DNA of 64,000 nucleotides from Nothopassalora personata (taxonomy: Eukaryota; Ascomycota; Dothideomycetes; Mycosphaerellales; Mycosphaerellaceae), in the NCBI GenBank assembly GCA_033816765.1, contig CM066289.1:2728001-2792000 (forward strand), written 5' to 3'. The position numbers and the translations under genes were made by a program. This document shows, piece by piece, positions 44,636 to 57,309 of this stretch. The first letter of the stretch is position 1; every line of letters begins with the position of its first letter. The notes under the pieces are model-generated. The model was not told the DNA's origin and ran no database searches. It was given only the letters and a program-made list of their open reading frames with translations.

Positions 44636-45756
44636 ATGGCCAGCAATCTCCTCTCTCTAGCCGGCTGGTATATCCTACCGAGCGTACGCCTCGTCCGACC
44701 CGTTCACAGACTATCACATGCTAACACTTACCCTAGCTGGTGACAGGCTACGTCCAAACAGTCCTCTACGCTATCTTCATCCGCGCCGGGGACCCGAAAC
44801 CCGCTCCAGGCTCACCACGCTTCATTCAACACCGGCGCCAAATCCAAATCTCCGTGATAGTCGTCTACCTCCTCTACACCATCTACGAAGCAGATTACCA
44901 GATCATGCGCCAAGGCAACTTCTACAACCTCCTAGAAGTGGCCCATGATGTGGAAGAGCGCGCCCTCCAATCCAGGTTCCGACGTCTGACAGTGCAGTAT
45001 CATCCTGACAAGGCTGGTTTTGCAGACAAGCCAGCCATGGAGGAACTGTACATCCGCCTCAAACTGGCGAGAGACACGCTCGTGGACCCTGCGAAGCGGT
45101 TTGCATACGATCGGTTTGGTCCGGAAGTGTTGGGGTGGCAGAATAGTAAAGTGACCAAGGACTTTATCTACCACGGGATGCAGCAGTTGACGATGTACTA
45201 CATCGGTAGTGCCTCAGTCCTTGTCCTCCTCGGAATTCTGGGGTACTTGCGGCAGGGCATGTTCTGGCGATACCTGGTCATGACAGCCCTCTTCGTGGTC
45301 GAGCTCCAAATCGTCACGCGACCAACCTTCCCAGCACTGCTCACGAAATTCATCAACCCAATCCTCCTCTTCACCCGGATACGACAACAATACCTACCCT
45401 ATCAGCTAATCCTCCTGCTCCGGAAATTAACAGTAACGTTCTTCATCGCCATGTCACAGCTCGGACCTTTACTACAGGACCCACGACGTGCAGCAGCACA
45501 GGACGGACCAGGAGTCACAATACAGCAGCTGGACCGCGTCACGGCGTTGACGCAAGGTGTAGATCAGGAAGTGAATCGTCTCATGGCATTGGAGCTAACG
45601 CCATTCATGGACGCGACATCATCAAAAGATCTGAGATCTACCACAAAAGAGTGGTTACTGCAAAACACAGTCAGAAACGATCCGGAAGTTCACAGCGCCA
45701 TTCGGAGAGTACTCGACAGAAGGCGGCGGACAGAACAACACCAAGGGGAGAGTTAG
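44636..45756 (+). CDS. Membrane-anchored DnaJ (J-domain) protein
   Basis: Two exons, 44636-44683 and 44737-45756, with a 53-bp intron, encode 355 aa. The N-terminus has two hydrophobic segments (NLLSLAGWYILPSLVTGYVQTVLYAIF, and ISVIVVYLLYTIYEA). A J-domain follows at about residues 78-145 with the HPD motif in VQYHPDKAGF, and then helix IV ending AYDRFGPEVLGW. Two or three further membrane segments lie in the C-terminal half (YYIGSASVLVLLGILGYL, YLVMTALFVVELQIV). The architecture fits an endoplasmic reticulum J-protein that recruits Hsp70 at the membrane. It differs from Sec63, as there is no Brl domain visible. Confidence 0.82.
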
Positions 45757-46035
45757 TCCTACCAGCATCCGTAGTGAGATGAGAAAGCCTGCCAGGTTTC
45801 ACTGCCCCACGTTGCAGGACCGTCTTGGGATCAACTGCTCCAGCTATCTACACGTGCTCGAAACTTGCCTGCGTGTCTTCTTATCCCCAAAGCGAAGCAG
45901 CCCTTCTAGTCCTCCTAGCCATCCTCCGACCCATCTCCAACCCGAACATCCTCTCAAAAGTCAGCTCAACGACGCCAACGCTCGCGTAGTGAAATATGCT
46001 TCTCCCCGCGCCACATTCGTCTCCTCAGGGAAATT

Positions 46036-48254
46036 CTATTCCCTAAGAAAGTCCTCACGGACATGTATTAGAGCCGCGGCGCCACCCGTCTTATTTGCTG
46101 CCTCGTCAAGTAAAGCTTCGGTCTGGGCGCACAGTTTCTCGAGAGCAGCTGATGAGGGTTTGCCGAGGGATACTGTGATCCTCTGTTAGCGCTATCACAG
46201 GTAGAATATGTAATGGGGATGCTCAGCATGACCTACCAAGGACAGCCCCATTGACATCCTCCGCAATCTCAGCCCGTCCTGTCGGATCAAAGAGATGCGC
46301 CATCGGACTACTCGAAGGATTGCCGTAGGCGACGATTGCAAAGATCTCTCGGAGGAAGTTCTGTATCGCCGGTCTAGGGTCTTTGCCGAATTCTGCGTTC
46401 AGTTCCTGGCCATAATTGACAGCTTGATTCAGAACCTGCTCAGCTTTCATGAAAGTCAATTTCGGCGGTAGCTCCTGTGACGCGTCCATGTCGACATCAT
46501 CAGTCGGTAAGGTCTGCTCCTCATGACCTTTCGACGCTTCACGATGCAGTTGGTCATCCAGCTCCATTTGGGTATCAGGTGGTTCGTCCAGGTCTTGATC
46601 ATCTTCTGCAATGTCCGCGTGGCCATTGCTTGGGAGTGAGTCGAGTGACTTGTTCACGGTAATGGGTGATGAAGTCGCTGTGCTGAATTCTGAGTACCGC
46701 CTCATCATTTCAATGAATTTTCGACATCGTAGTCGGAAGTAGATGTCCTTGTTCTGTTCGTCTTCGAAAAGCCGTGGGTAGTACGTACTTGTGTACTTCA
46801 GCGCTCTGTCGATGTCGCCGTCGAGAATGCTTCGGCGTATCCGTTGCCTATTGTTAGCGTGAACGTCTTCCTCTTCGCTAGTGAACTGGGCCTTCTGCGA
46901 AGGGTCTGATGTAGATTGCTGTCGCTCTTGCACATCCGCGCCGAACGCTTTGGCAGTTTCAATGTAACCTTCGTGCGCAAGATATTGCCCAATCAAATTA
47001 TGAATGAGGGCGTTCTCGTCGTCAGGAGGGTGCAGTTCTGACACGTCAGTGTTATTGATTTCTGTCATAATATTCCGTCGTTCTTCTTCTACCATGGTGT
47101 CGATGTCGAAGACAAAAGGTGTTTTGCCAAAGTTGATGCGTAAATGTTCACCAGGTTTCTTCATGCCAACGGATGGGTAGAGTCTTTCGCTCCTGATGTT
47201 GGAGAATGCTTTGCCTAGACTGTGTCAGCACGATCACTTCCCACTTGCACGCACGTGGCTTACCTAGAAAATTGCCATTCTTCGTGAAGAAGGCATCGCC
47301 TGTGCGAAAGTTCACACCGCAGCCGACGACGTCTTGTGATGCGAAACGTGGACCGTAGGCCTTACCACTTGCGCTGCACGAGAACACATAACCATCGTCG
47401 CCGTGATACGCCCACGAATCATTTTCCCAGCCAGGTAACCTGTTCAGGTTCGCCTTCCTCCCGGAGAACCCGACACCTATGTAGCCATCTTTCCCTCGTG
47501 ACAATACTGTGACTTCAAAGTAGTACATTCCCACCTCTTTCGGCATTGGAAAGTCGCTTCTCACCGCAGCCGCCTCATCGCTAGTCTTGGTAACGCCATT
47601 GAATCGTACCTCTGTGCCATCCGCCATGATCTCCAATCCATTCATCTTGTCCTCCTCACTCCATCTGCCAGGTAACGGATGCAGTTCCGACTCTGCCGAT
47701 GGCGGCGGTAGCCTCTCGACCACATCTTGCACCGGAGCTCGATGTAGTTGTGCAGACGGCATCTTGCTCAGGTTGACGTTGCTTGAGCTGGTTGACAGCT
47801 GTATCTTGATCGTGGGTCGTCGGTTCGCGTGCTCTTGTAGCTCAGCCAAATGCGCCTCGTACGCCTGCTCTAGCCTCTGCACATATCTCGACGTCCTCAG
47901 GTACGACGGCTTGAAGAAGGTCGGGTGGTGATCGCGCCCAGCGCCGGCGCCGTACCCTATTGCATCGCTTGCCCAACTTGCACTCGCTCCTGCTGGTCCC
48001 TCACTCCTGCCCGACGTTGCCGGCCGCCTCTCGTCTTGGAAATCTGCACCAGGCGGGCGGTGTGTGCTCCTCGACGTGCTCATATTGCCGTCTCTTCCGC
48101 CCTCTCTTGTCGGCGTGCCCAAATGCGGTCTGCTCCGCGTGTTGGGCTCGCGCAGAGGACTCGTGGGCGTTCCTGCTGCTACCGTTGCGTACGACGTTCT
48201 TCTATAGCTCGCAGACGGTGTGAAAGAAGGTGGGCCACGGTACGGGTTGCTCAT
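46036..48254 (-). CDS. RanBPM/Gid1-like scaffold: SPRY-LisH-CTLH-CRA protein of the GID E3 ligase
   Basis: Three exons, 48254-47264, 47214-46237 and 46172-46036, with introns of 49 and 64 bp, encode 701 aa. A disordered Ser/Arg/Thr-rich N-terminus of about 170 residues comes first. The SPRY domain follows (VGMYYFEVTVLSRGKDGYIGVGFSGRKANLNRLPGWE.., GDAFFTKNGNFLGKAF). LisH is at LIHNLIGQYLAHEGYIETAKAF. CTLH is at RQRIRRSILDGDIDRALKYT, and a C-terminal CRA region contains QVLNQAVNYGQELNAEFGKDPRPAIQNFLREIFAIVAYGNP. This order is that of yeast Gid1/Vid30 and animal RanBP9/10, the substrate-receptor scaffold of the GID/CTLH ubiquitin ligase. An acidic insert splits CTLH and CRA. Confidence 0.9.
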
Positions 48255-49170
48255 CGTCCCGCAGCGTTTCCTCGATGCGATGCAACAGCTGCGGCGACTT
48301 GAATGACCAGCAAACCCGTGGCAGGGACAGTCACCACCGCTGTGCAGCTACTTCGAGCTCCGATCGATCCAGCGCCGCCCGGTATAGCTGCAGATCGTTC
48401 GAGAGGCGTTGATGATGCGCTTATCTCCGCAGACGCCCGAGTCGTTGTCTGATGGTAGCTGTCGAGGGTCACGCAGCACTACCGAAGATGCTGAGGTTCG
48501 ACGAACTTTACATTCGTTGAGAACATGGCCGAATGTCAATGTTGATATTGATTCCTCGTCAGATCGTTGTGCGTAGGTTAAGAGGAAGAAGGACCGTTGG
48601 CAAAGCACGCTATGTCGACACGCGGATCACGAGCAGTAAAGCTTCAGTCCCCACTATCATGTCATACCACGGGCTACTGCCGCATGTGCTTCAACATGAT
48701 ACTTCGCGCGTAGTCGCAGCAGCACGCGAGAGACTCTTGGAAATGCTATCGTAATGACTTTCTTTTGTGATTGTCTTTGGTCCATGGAGTATCCTGACCG
48801 CCGTTTTCACCGACGATCTTTACGCTAGCACCCACTGCGCCGGTGACATGATGCCGTAGCCGCCACATTCCAAAGTGCCTTCCACTCCTCCCAAACGCCT
48901 CGCTATTCCCGCTAGTACTACAATCCAAAGCAAACTAATAGTAACAATACACGCCTCGCCCCTGTTTGGCGGTCTGGCGGTCCGAGATATCAACAAAGGG
49001 TTGCGTTTGGCAGTGACGCTTGTCCACGTGATCCATTTTTGCCATGCAAGATGGCATTCTATGTTGTGGTGAGTCTCGGGTCGTTGAAGCTTGGTCAAGG
49101 TGACGACCCTCTGCAGCTGGGGGTGAGAACATGTTGCACGCCTGCAGTATGTGTTCGAGCATTGCCGCGG
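48255..49170. other. intergenic
   Basis: About 900 bp between the Gid1-like start and the Ies4 stop. Overlapping minor frames on both strands, none supported. Confidence 0.4.
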
Positions 49171-50069
49171 TCAAGCACCGACAAGGGGTGCTGGTGAACT
49201 AGCAATGCCGTTCATCATGGTAGTATCGCCATCAACGTGGCTGTGGCTCCTCTCACTGGGCACGGCGCTGCTGTCATGGACGGGCTTGACGTCGCTTGAG
49301 CCCGTGCTATCGCTCTTGACATCTCCAGCGAAGCCCGTCTCACGTGCAGGTGCTTTCCATTTGTTCATGCCCCACATGGTGCCGGTGAAGGATTTGATCT
49401 GCAAGCCTTTCTTCTCCCAGCGGCGACATGGCTTGCCGCTGCGATCGAGGGCACGGAGACCGGCGTTGATGGCACCTGTGTTGGCTTTGGGTCCTAGCTT
49501 GTGTGCTGGGATGGGGTTGGCGGCGACAGTAGCACCCTTCTCTCCAGATCGATCGATGGTGCCGTCAGCACTGCAGACACGTCAGCATATGGTCGTCGTT
49601 GATGCGGACATGACGTCGGAACAAGCATGTGCTGCTTCCTGACAAAGTTCATCCTGGATATGAGCACTCACAGTCGTGGTTTCTTCTTAGGACCCGGCCG
49701 AGCTCTCTCGCGCATGGGTGCAGTGGGATCGATAGACGGAGGTGCACGCTTTCGCCCTCCCCCAGCAGCAGCACCTCCTCTCTTTTTCCGTCCATCAACC
49801 TTGGGTGGAGCTAGTGTGTTGTTGTCGGTGCCATCATTGGCGAATACGGGCACGGGGGTAGCGTTCGATTCTGATGACTTGTCGGCCGATTCGGGTGGGA
49901 GGAGTATTGGTGTAGCGGCGCCGCTGATGGAAGTTGTCGATGGTCGCTTGGTTGGGGGTGCGTCCGATGGAAATCGCGACAGGGTGTCAGGAGATATGGA
50001 CAGCGTGACTATTCTGCTCTTTTTGCCGGACTGGGGCGACAGCGTGGTCGCGGTCGCGGTCGTTGACAT
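49171..50069 (-). CDS. ies4: INO80 chromatin-remodelling complex subunit Ies4
   Basis: Two exons, 50069-49672 and 49570-49171, with a 101-bp intron, encode 265 aa. The N-terminal motif SGKKSRIVTLSISPDTLSRFP, the central Ser/Thr/Pro linker with ESNATPVPVFANDGTDNNTLAPP, the basic hook PMRERARPGPKKKPRL and the C-terminal block match the fungal Ies4 family. That block is HKLGPKANTGAINAGLRALDRSGKPCRRWEKKGLQIKSFTGTMWGMNKW. The protein is nuclear and part of INO80, with a role in checkpoint signalling in yeast. The tail after KWKAP is variable and acidic. Confidence 0.85.
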
Positions 50070-50725
50070 GGCTCGATGTGGGTGGTATGGGAGGGTGGTG
50101 TGGTGGTGGTGTTGTATAGGCGGTCAAGGTTACAGGAGGCCGTGTGATGACCTGCTATTTGCGCCCGTGCCGCGCTTGGATGGTCGCAGGCAGAGCCACT
50201 CTGGCCTGGCTTGGGTCAGTTGGCGGAGGTGTGCCTTCTTCACCGATATGGTATAGCAGTATTCATCGATGGTGTTGGCCGGTCATGGCGCTGGTGTTGG
50301 GTGTGGATTGCAGGATGGTAGAAGAAAGGTGGGTGTGCAGTGGCCATTATGGGGAAAGTCACTGCGCAATGAGTTTCGTGCCGCGATTGTTCGGACGTTC
50401 TGAGCAGAGAAGATCCTCTCCCAGCTACCGTCCTTTCGCAGTGGCAGGTGTTCAGCACTAGGCCGCATCTGGGCCCCGGAATCCTTGGAAGTTGCATGAT
50501 GCGGCCGACATTCACGGATCATCACCCAGCATTTGCATGCAACTCGATGGAACCAATACTGTGATAATGTAATGTTATGTTCCATTGTCACCTCGACGAA
50601 GAAGAGTGTGCTAGCGACATACACCGTCCCTGTGCCTTGCTTTTCTCCCCGCGAAACCAGCCCAAACTGTGCCGAGCGGGCGCGATTGCACCGTCTCATC
50701 GCTAGTTCTAACTACTCGTGCCGCA
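50070..50725. other. Divergent promoter of Ies4 and the F-box gene
   Basis: About 650 bp with no gene. It includes a GTG-rich tract (50088-50116). Confidence 0.45.
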
Positions 50726-52736
50726 ATGTCTCCATCCGGCCCACGCCCACCAATGCTTGCGTTGAGACCGGTGCTGGGGAGGTACATCCAGCTGCAGGCC
50801 TTCGTCGCAGACATGATGATGGATCGTCTGCCAGAGGAAGTCATCCTCCATATATTGTCGTGTATGCCGTCGTGATGTGTATCGGTTATGAGTGCAGCGC
50901 TGACGTACTGCAGTTCTTGGCGTCGCTGACATCGTCCATCTGCAACGTGTTTCGTCACGATACCTCACGCTCGGTCGTGACAACGCTCTATGGAAGACAG
51001 CATGCTTCACACACTCGAGGACTGAAGCCTTCCGACGACGGCAGCACCTCCTCAGCGTGCAAGAAGCCCATATAGCCGAGCTCCGCAACGCCGTGACCGC
51101 ACTCCCCGGTGGCGACTTGACTGCATGGGACGTGTCCCAGCTAGTCGGCAGGTCGCAACAGACAGCATCGACTAACCCAGCTGCCGCCGCTCGAACTCAA
51201 CGCGGTCGAGCTCTGGCTTCCTGGGAGCCCAACTATCCCAACGAGAGAATCGATTACTATCAAGAGTATGTTCAGCGTCATGCTCAGATCAATGTCGGCT
51301 GGCTTGACCTCCCAAAGGCTCAAGGCGACCAAGACCGTGAAGCGACAGGTGTAGGACTGCTAGTCGATCGTCAAGACCCATCCCAGCAACGCGTTGTGGC
51401 TCCCCTCGATGACGGCAGTGTCTGCATTTGGGACGTCTCCGCCCAATCGACTACCTCATCCGGCGGGGGAGGTAGACTCATCGCCCAGAGCAAAGCAGGG
51501 CTCTTGACTGGGCAACCTGAAGATGCCGTCTCAGAAAGCCATGCCATCATGACCGAGACCGGAGCAGTAGAATGCGTGTCCGTCGATAGTGCTGCGCAAA
51601 AAGCTTACATGGCTGTGCAGAATCACTTGCACGAGCTGGACTTGGGCACTTTACAGACCACATCCACCAAGCAGTACCCCTTCCCGATCACAGCTTTGTC
51701 GGAGGCAAGCGGAAAAGTACCCATCACCGTTGGAACGAATATGACTATACATCTCCACGATCCAAGAGACCCAGCTTTCACTGCGCAGGAGACTTCCTCA
51801 GCTGGCGAACTCATCGGCGGATCTGTCTACTCTCACGCAACCCTTGCTCAACCCGGGCCGCTGTCAATCCTCAACCACGACGGCTTCACGGGCGACGACA
51901 GCTCCATCTGGGTAGCTGGGCGCTTCACGTCTTTGTTGAACTACGATCGACGTTTCTTCCCACGCCTACGCGGGACAGTCTTCAGCGGAGCCAGAATCGC
52001 GAGTCTCTTCGCCATGCCACATCCGTTCATACCTCGGAGCCTGGATCTTATGCGTAACTCCAACGCCTCGATGTCCGCTCTGCTTGACGCGAAGCAAAGA
52101 ACAGGCACCACGGTACTGGCTGCAGCCGAGTACAAAGGCAAAGGGTCCCTCGAGCTGTATGGTCTGCCAGATCTACAGTCCTACCAGAATCGTCAAACGG
52201 CCTCAGCCTCGAAGCTTTTATCAGCTGTATTCCACGGCGGCCGCATCGTCTTCAGCGACGGTGATGGACACGTCAAATGGACGGAGCGTGACGGGTTTAC
52301 CCACGTCAGAACTTTCAATATCAACGATGCCATGCCAAGAGACGACAGCACCACCCACGATGCGAATACGTACGGTATCTGGTCGTCAACAGCTTCTGAA
52401 ATGCCTGGGCAGGGCGATATCGTGCAGAAGATGTTACCAACATACGGTAGCCGTGCTCCGATTTCGGACAATAAGGGACGACCAGACATCAACCAGGACA
52501 ATTTACTATTATGGACTGGCGATGGTCGGCTCAGTGTTCTCGGTTTGGGACTGGGTGATCCACTTGGAGCAGAAGAATGGCACGATGCAATGGAAAGCCA
52601 GGCGAAGAGTGCCGAGGAGATGGCAAGAGAAGATGCTGAGAGGCAGTACTCGCAGCGCATGCGCAGAGCGCTTGAGAGGAATGCTGACGAAGTGAGGTTT
52701 GTGCGAGGGCTGGGTATGGGCTATGCAAGACCTTGA
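50726..52736 (+). CDS. F-box protein with WD40-like propeller
   Basis: Two exons, 50726-50861 and 50914-52736, with a 52-bp intron, encode 652 aa. The F-box runs across the splice: MDRLPEEVILHILSFLGVADIVHLQRVSSRYLTLGRDNALWK. The rest is a beta-rich region with degenerate WD repeats (VVAPLDDGSVCIWDVSAQ, TVGTNMTIHLHDPRDP, DGDGHVKWTERDG, LLLWTGDGRLSVLGLG). It ends in a charged helix (EEMAREDAERQYSQRMRRALERN). It probably acts as a substrate receptor of an SCF ubiquitin ligase; the target is unknown. An alternative start is at the Met run before DRLPEE. Confidence 0.82.
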
Positions 52737-53059
52737 AGTACTGCAGTCTGTTCATCGTGGCTCATAGATCAATCATAGACACTTCACACTATCACATGCA
52801 TTAGCACAATTCCACATCGCTCAAGATCGTGTGTAGACGTAATCGTGTTTGACTCAGACGCGTTGAGAAGATTGTATCAAGCTGGCGTGAAAGCACGACC
52901 AACCAATAAGATACATAGGTATCCCACGGCTAGACTCTCTTATGGCCCCAGCTGGTGTCATCACGGAAAAGCTGTGAAGGATGAAGGCAAACGGCTGAGC
53001 TTACCTGTGGACAGAGATACTCCAACGTTGCCGTGCTTTTCATAGGCACAGCATCGGAC
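52737..53059. other. intergenic
   Basis: 3' ends of two convergent genes; nothing recognised. Confidence 0.5.
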
Positions 53060-53707
53060 TCACAGCACCTTTGCAGCCATAGCAAAGGAGATATCTTCAA
53101 GCAATCCCGGCGCTCCTGGCTTGACCGTGAAGCCTTTCTTCAAAACCCCACCAGCACCTGGAATGATTTCGAACCCCATGTGAGTCCAGAAGTCTCCAGT
53201 CTCCTCAATGGCATAGTTGGCGTGTAAACGTGTGGCGCCAAGACTTCTGATATGTTCGATGATGAAGTTGAGAAGGTTCGGGCTAATGCCTCTCCCTCGG
53301 TGGCTTGGGTGTACGCAAAAGCAACAGATTTCCCAGTCTCGAGTCGAGACCGAGGGCCGTGTGATCTTTTCAGTGGTTACCGGACTGTGAGGTTGGTCGT
53401 CTGCGGACTTTTCGTTCTCGATCCAGTTCACGCCACGGAAGGGGAGTGCTCCTGTGCAGGCGACGGGTTGGTCATTGTGTAGGACGACGGCCAGGACGCC
53501 TTGGGCGCCAAGCTCTTTCGTGAGCTGTTGTCCTGCTTCTTGCGATTCCTGTGGGAGGCGAGTCCAGGTTGGTGGGTATGCTTGGCTGTGTGTGGTCCTG
53601 AATGCTGTGATGATCGTTGAGTGCAGAGCGGGCCACCAGGGCTGGGAAGGTATGGCCGTCGCTGGTACGAGGGTTGTCGTCCGTTCAGCAGTGTTAGTTA
53701 TGGACAT
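53060..53707 (-). CDS. GNAT-family N-acetyltransferase
   Basis: A single exon of 215 aa. The acetyl-CoA pyrophosphate loop is in ICCFCVHPSHRGRGISPNLLNFI (R-x-x-G-x-G type), preceded by strand beta4 and followed by LGATRLHANYAIEETGDFWTHMGFEII, the usual beta5 to alpha4 segment. The N-terminus adds a long helix (TRLPQESQEAGQQLTKELGAQGVLAVVL). It probably acetylates a small molecule or peptide amine; the substrate is unknown. Confidence 0.85.
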   Translation of the reverse strand: MSITNTAERTTTLVPATAIPSQPWWPALHSTIITAFRTTHSQAYPPTWTRLPQESQEAGQQLTKELGAQGVLAVVLHNDQPVACTGALPFRGVNWIENEKSADDQPHSPVTTEKITRPSVSTRDWEICCFCVHPSHRGRGISPNLLNFIIEHIRSLGATRLHANYAIEETGDFWTHMGFEIIPGAGGVLKKGFTVKPGAPGLLEDISFAMAAKVL

Positions 53708-54539
53708 GGCGATGTTAGTGGTGCGGGTTTAATGCGTGGTTATTGTTGTACATATCTTTCAGAGATTCCATCGCCGCCGGCCGCGTGCTATCGCTTTCGG
53801 AAGCCAATGCCGTAATTATCGTCGCCAGCGATATCTATTGATTCACTCACGATGAGTGCTCGGTTACATGACCTGGTGAGCAGTGCTGCATGGCGTGGGT
53901 TGCGCCGGGACTCGGCTATACGTATAGCATTCTTTTTCTGCTTCAGAGTGTGACCCCACCGCCGGCCGGACGTCGTCGAGAAATCGAGCATCGGAAGCAG
54001 GACGCATGTACTACAAGAGACATGTCACTCCCGCTCCACTGTAAGCAGTTCCTCATCACCACATCTCCTGAACAGCGAGCGGCTGATCCAGAGCACAGGA
54101 GACTGTCGCGAACTGTGATCTGCACCAGGGTTCGTTCACTCGCACGGTGACGTGTGACGGAACATTCCCCTCAGTCAGTCCCGAGTGACGTAGCCCTCGT
54201 ACTCGCCGAGGCATACACTGCACACTGCGACTGGTACGTCGTGGGTGGTATTGCTTCGCCCTTCCGCGTCCTCCGTGCCTGACATACAGTAGTACGACAG
54301 GCAGACCAGCAAGCATCAGAAGATTAAGAGAACGTTTGCCATCCGCTGGCTGTGCTTGCTTGCCGACGCCTTCATCATTAACATGCGACGACACATTCCG
54401 GCCTTTATTGGGTAGACGACCGGCCGTTTCAGCAGCGGTTTCAGGATAGATTGGCGGGGCTGGAGCGAGGCTACGACCACGGACTGCGTTGGTACATTGG
54501 TGTTGACATCCTTTGGCTTTGGAGGCACGGTTTCACGGC
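53708..54539. other. intergenic
   Basis: Divergent upstream region between the GNAT gene and the SYLF gene. Short frames only. Confidence 0.45.
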
Positions 54540-56598
54540 ATGTATCAGCCCACGATTTGGCAGAAGGTCAAGGGCGGCAGCAAGGCCGGCTTCGACAAGG
54601 CCTATAAAGCCTTGGACAAGCTGGGACCGCCAGTCAATCGGTTGAGCAACAAGTTGGGCAGTGAGGCGTTTTGGCCGACGACGTTGGACAAGGAGAGCGA
54701 CAAGTGTGCGCGCATCTTGAAAAGCTTTTGCAGTAAGGACGGGAAGTAGCGTCGCGATGCACCATGATAACTAACACACATGTACAGAGGATGGTTTCTA
54801 CCGAGAAGAGGAAGTGCAGCCTGAAAATGGCCCGAAGCAGAAACAAAAGGTCGTACAGAAGATACCCGAGAAGGTTATACGCGAAGCAAAAGGCCTGGCG
54901 ATCTTCACCACAATGCGAACAGGTCTATGGGTTTCTGGAGCAGGTGGATCGGGTATCCTTGTCGCAAGGAAACCGGATGGATCATGGTCACCGCCTTCTG
55001 GTATAATGCTTCACACCGCGGGACTTGGGTTCCTGGTCGGCGTGGACATTTACGACTGCGTGATAGTGATCAATACCTACGAAGCGTTGGAGGCCTTTAC
55101 CAAGGTGAGGTGCACATTGGGAGGGGAGATCAGCGTCTCGGCTGGTCCAGTTGGGGTTGGAGGAGTGTTGGAGACTGAACTGCACAAACGCCGAGCGCCG
55201 CTATACACTTACTTGAAGAGCCGAGGATTCTATGCTGGCGTCCAGGTTGATGGTACGATTGTGATTGAGCGAATGGACGAGAATGAGCGCTTTTATGGTC
55301 AGAAGCTTCCTGTCAAGGACATCTTGGCTGGACACGTCAGGCACCCTCCCTTCGAAGTGAGGCAGTTGATGGAGACCATCAAAGCCGCACAAGGCGACTC
55401 AGACTTCGACGATACAATGCTACCAACGGAGGCTCCACCGGGCGACTTTGACATTGAAGATGGGGCAGCATTTGGCGTACCCGACAGAGACGATCCAGAT
55501 CCTTACGGTGTGCTGGCACTGGAAAAGGAGGGCATGAGCTTGAGAGAGGCCGGTACTAACAGGCGTGCGAGCTGGGAGCAGTTCAGCTTCAACCCAAGTC
55601 CATCGAGTCCTGTTCACAGCATATACAACCGGCAAAGCCATGACATTAGCGCGCGGTCGGCGAGCCGTCGAAATAGTTGGCGAACGAGTGCTTTCTCGAC
55701 TGAGCCGAAGACGCCCAGTTCGCTGAGAAATAGCATGGATCAGGGGCGATCGCCTGTCATTATGGCCGACTCGGCCACGCAGACGGACTTTCCGGATGGA
55801 TCATCGTCGTCCAGGCGGAACAGCTTACGGAGCTGGAACAGTCAGGGGAGCAGTAAGGGTAGCATTTCCAACAATGTGCACCCTTACTCCATGCAGAACG
55901 TCCCAGAAAACGATGTCCTTGCAACGCAGGATCACATGGCCGTTGATGTTAGTACTGCCAACGGTTACACAACTCCACCGCGGACACCTCCAGCCTCGCA
56001 AGACACAACCCGGAATGTTGCGCCTCAGAGCCCGTTGAAGCCAGACGAGAAGGATGAGTTGGATGACGATGATGACGATGACGACAACGTCCAGATCATC
56101 GAAGAGCCAGTCGTACACTCCGTTCAGACCGTCCAGCCAGCTATCTCAAAGAACATTAGTAAAGCTCGTATCGTCGAAGTGCCAAAGCGACTACCTCCCA
56201 AGCTGCCTCCTCGGAACCCAGGTCGAAAAGGTTCAGTAGCTGTCGACGCGTCTACAAAGTCCGACTCGCCGGAACGACCAAGCTCCGTTGACCTCCCCGC
56301 GCAGTCGCAGGGCGAAACCGCGGCTCTAGCTCTGGGAACGACAGAATTACCTTCGGCAATCGATTCCATGCGGGAGGACTCTTCAACCGAAGCAGCGTCA
56401 GCAGAGCACAAGAAGACGGCCATAGAGGCGGTTGCTGAAAAAACCGATGATGTCAAATTGGACGATCAAGAGGACGAGCCTCTGTCCGACCCATCTGCCA
56501 AGGTGGAGGACAAAAGGGACCAGAAAGAGCAAGATCAAGGCCAAACGAAAGATCAAAAAGAAGAAGTCGATGCGAAGATGCCAGGAGGGTTCGACTGA
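54540..56598 (+). CDS. SYLF-domain (Ysc84-like) protein without visible SH3
   Basis: Two exons, 54540-54732 and 54788-56598, with a 55-bp intron, encode 667 aa. The SYLF lipid-binding domain occupies residues about 25-280: SDKCARILKSFCKDGFY, VIREAKGLAIFTTMRTGLWVSGAGGSGILVARKPDGSWSPPSGI, LGFLVGVDIYDCVIVINTYEALEAF, and a Gly/Val-rich loop VSAGPVGVGGVLETEL. The C-terminal 380 residues are disordered, Ser/Pro-rich and acidic (ELDDDDDDDDN), with Pro-rich PPKLPPRNPGRKG that could bind SH3 partners. Yeast Ysc84/Lsb3 are actin-patch, PI-binding proteins but carry a C-terminal SH3, which I do not see here. A role in endocytosis or membrane-actin links is inferred. Confidence 0.85.
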
Positions 56599-57309
56599 AG
56601 GATTCGATTCATCAATATATGATATCGACCACTGATGAATTATGAAAGGCGGCACTCGCTCAAGCCGGGCTGCAGGCCGACGATCGTGGCGACTGACCTT
56701 AATGTGTGCATTTTAGCGGCTTTCGACAGCTGGAAAGCTGGTAGAGCGGTTAACTTCTTTGGACAGCGTAGATACTTCCTCTTAATACCACATACTTGTA
56801 TGACCATCACGAAGGGCCAGAAGCCTGAAGCGTCAACTTAGAGTGTCAGGGCAGTGGTGGGGAAGCCGATGCATTATTCAAACCCAACCTCGCCGGAGCA
56901 ATCTCCTGCTCGCTGGAAGTGGCTCGGCTCTCAAGGCTCAGCAGGCGGAAAGTGAGCATTTAGTGGCGGCAGTGATATCTGCGATTAAACCCCGTTAACG
57001 ATCGTCATGTGCTCGGGCATCATCCGTGGAGAAGCACCGTCCATACAGAGTGTCAATCTGCTTCCTGTGCTTCCGGGTCTTAGTCCCACGTGTCGGCAGA
57101 CAGCATTCGGTTCCGGGCACGCGGTGGCCAATAGCGGTTGGAAGGAGTCATTCAAATATGAAGGATCTCAGCATTGAGACTCAGAGCATCCTCTGAGCGG
57201 CAGGCAAGGGTGATAAAGATAGTCGAACCCAACGCTGAGGCGTGGGACTTCTGTCTGCGTACCTTTGCGGGGAACAGCGCACGCATCTCGCGAAGTTAGA
57301 GCCTGCTCA
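56599..57309. other. intergenic
   Basis: About 700 bp of ordinary composition with no gene. Confidence 0.45.

Noticed and set aside
49627..50256. 209-residue plus-strand frame
   Set aside because: Antisense to the Ies4 gene, which is supported by conserved motifs and an in-frame intron.
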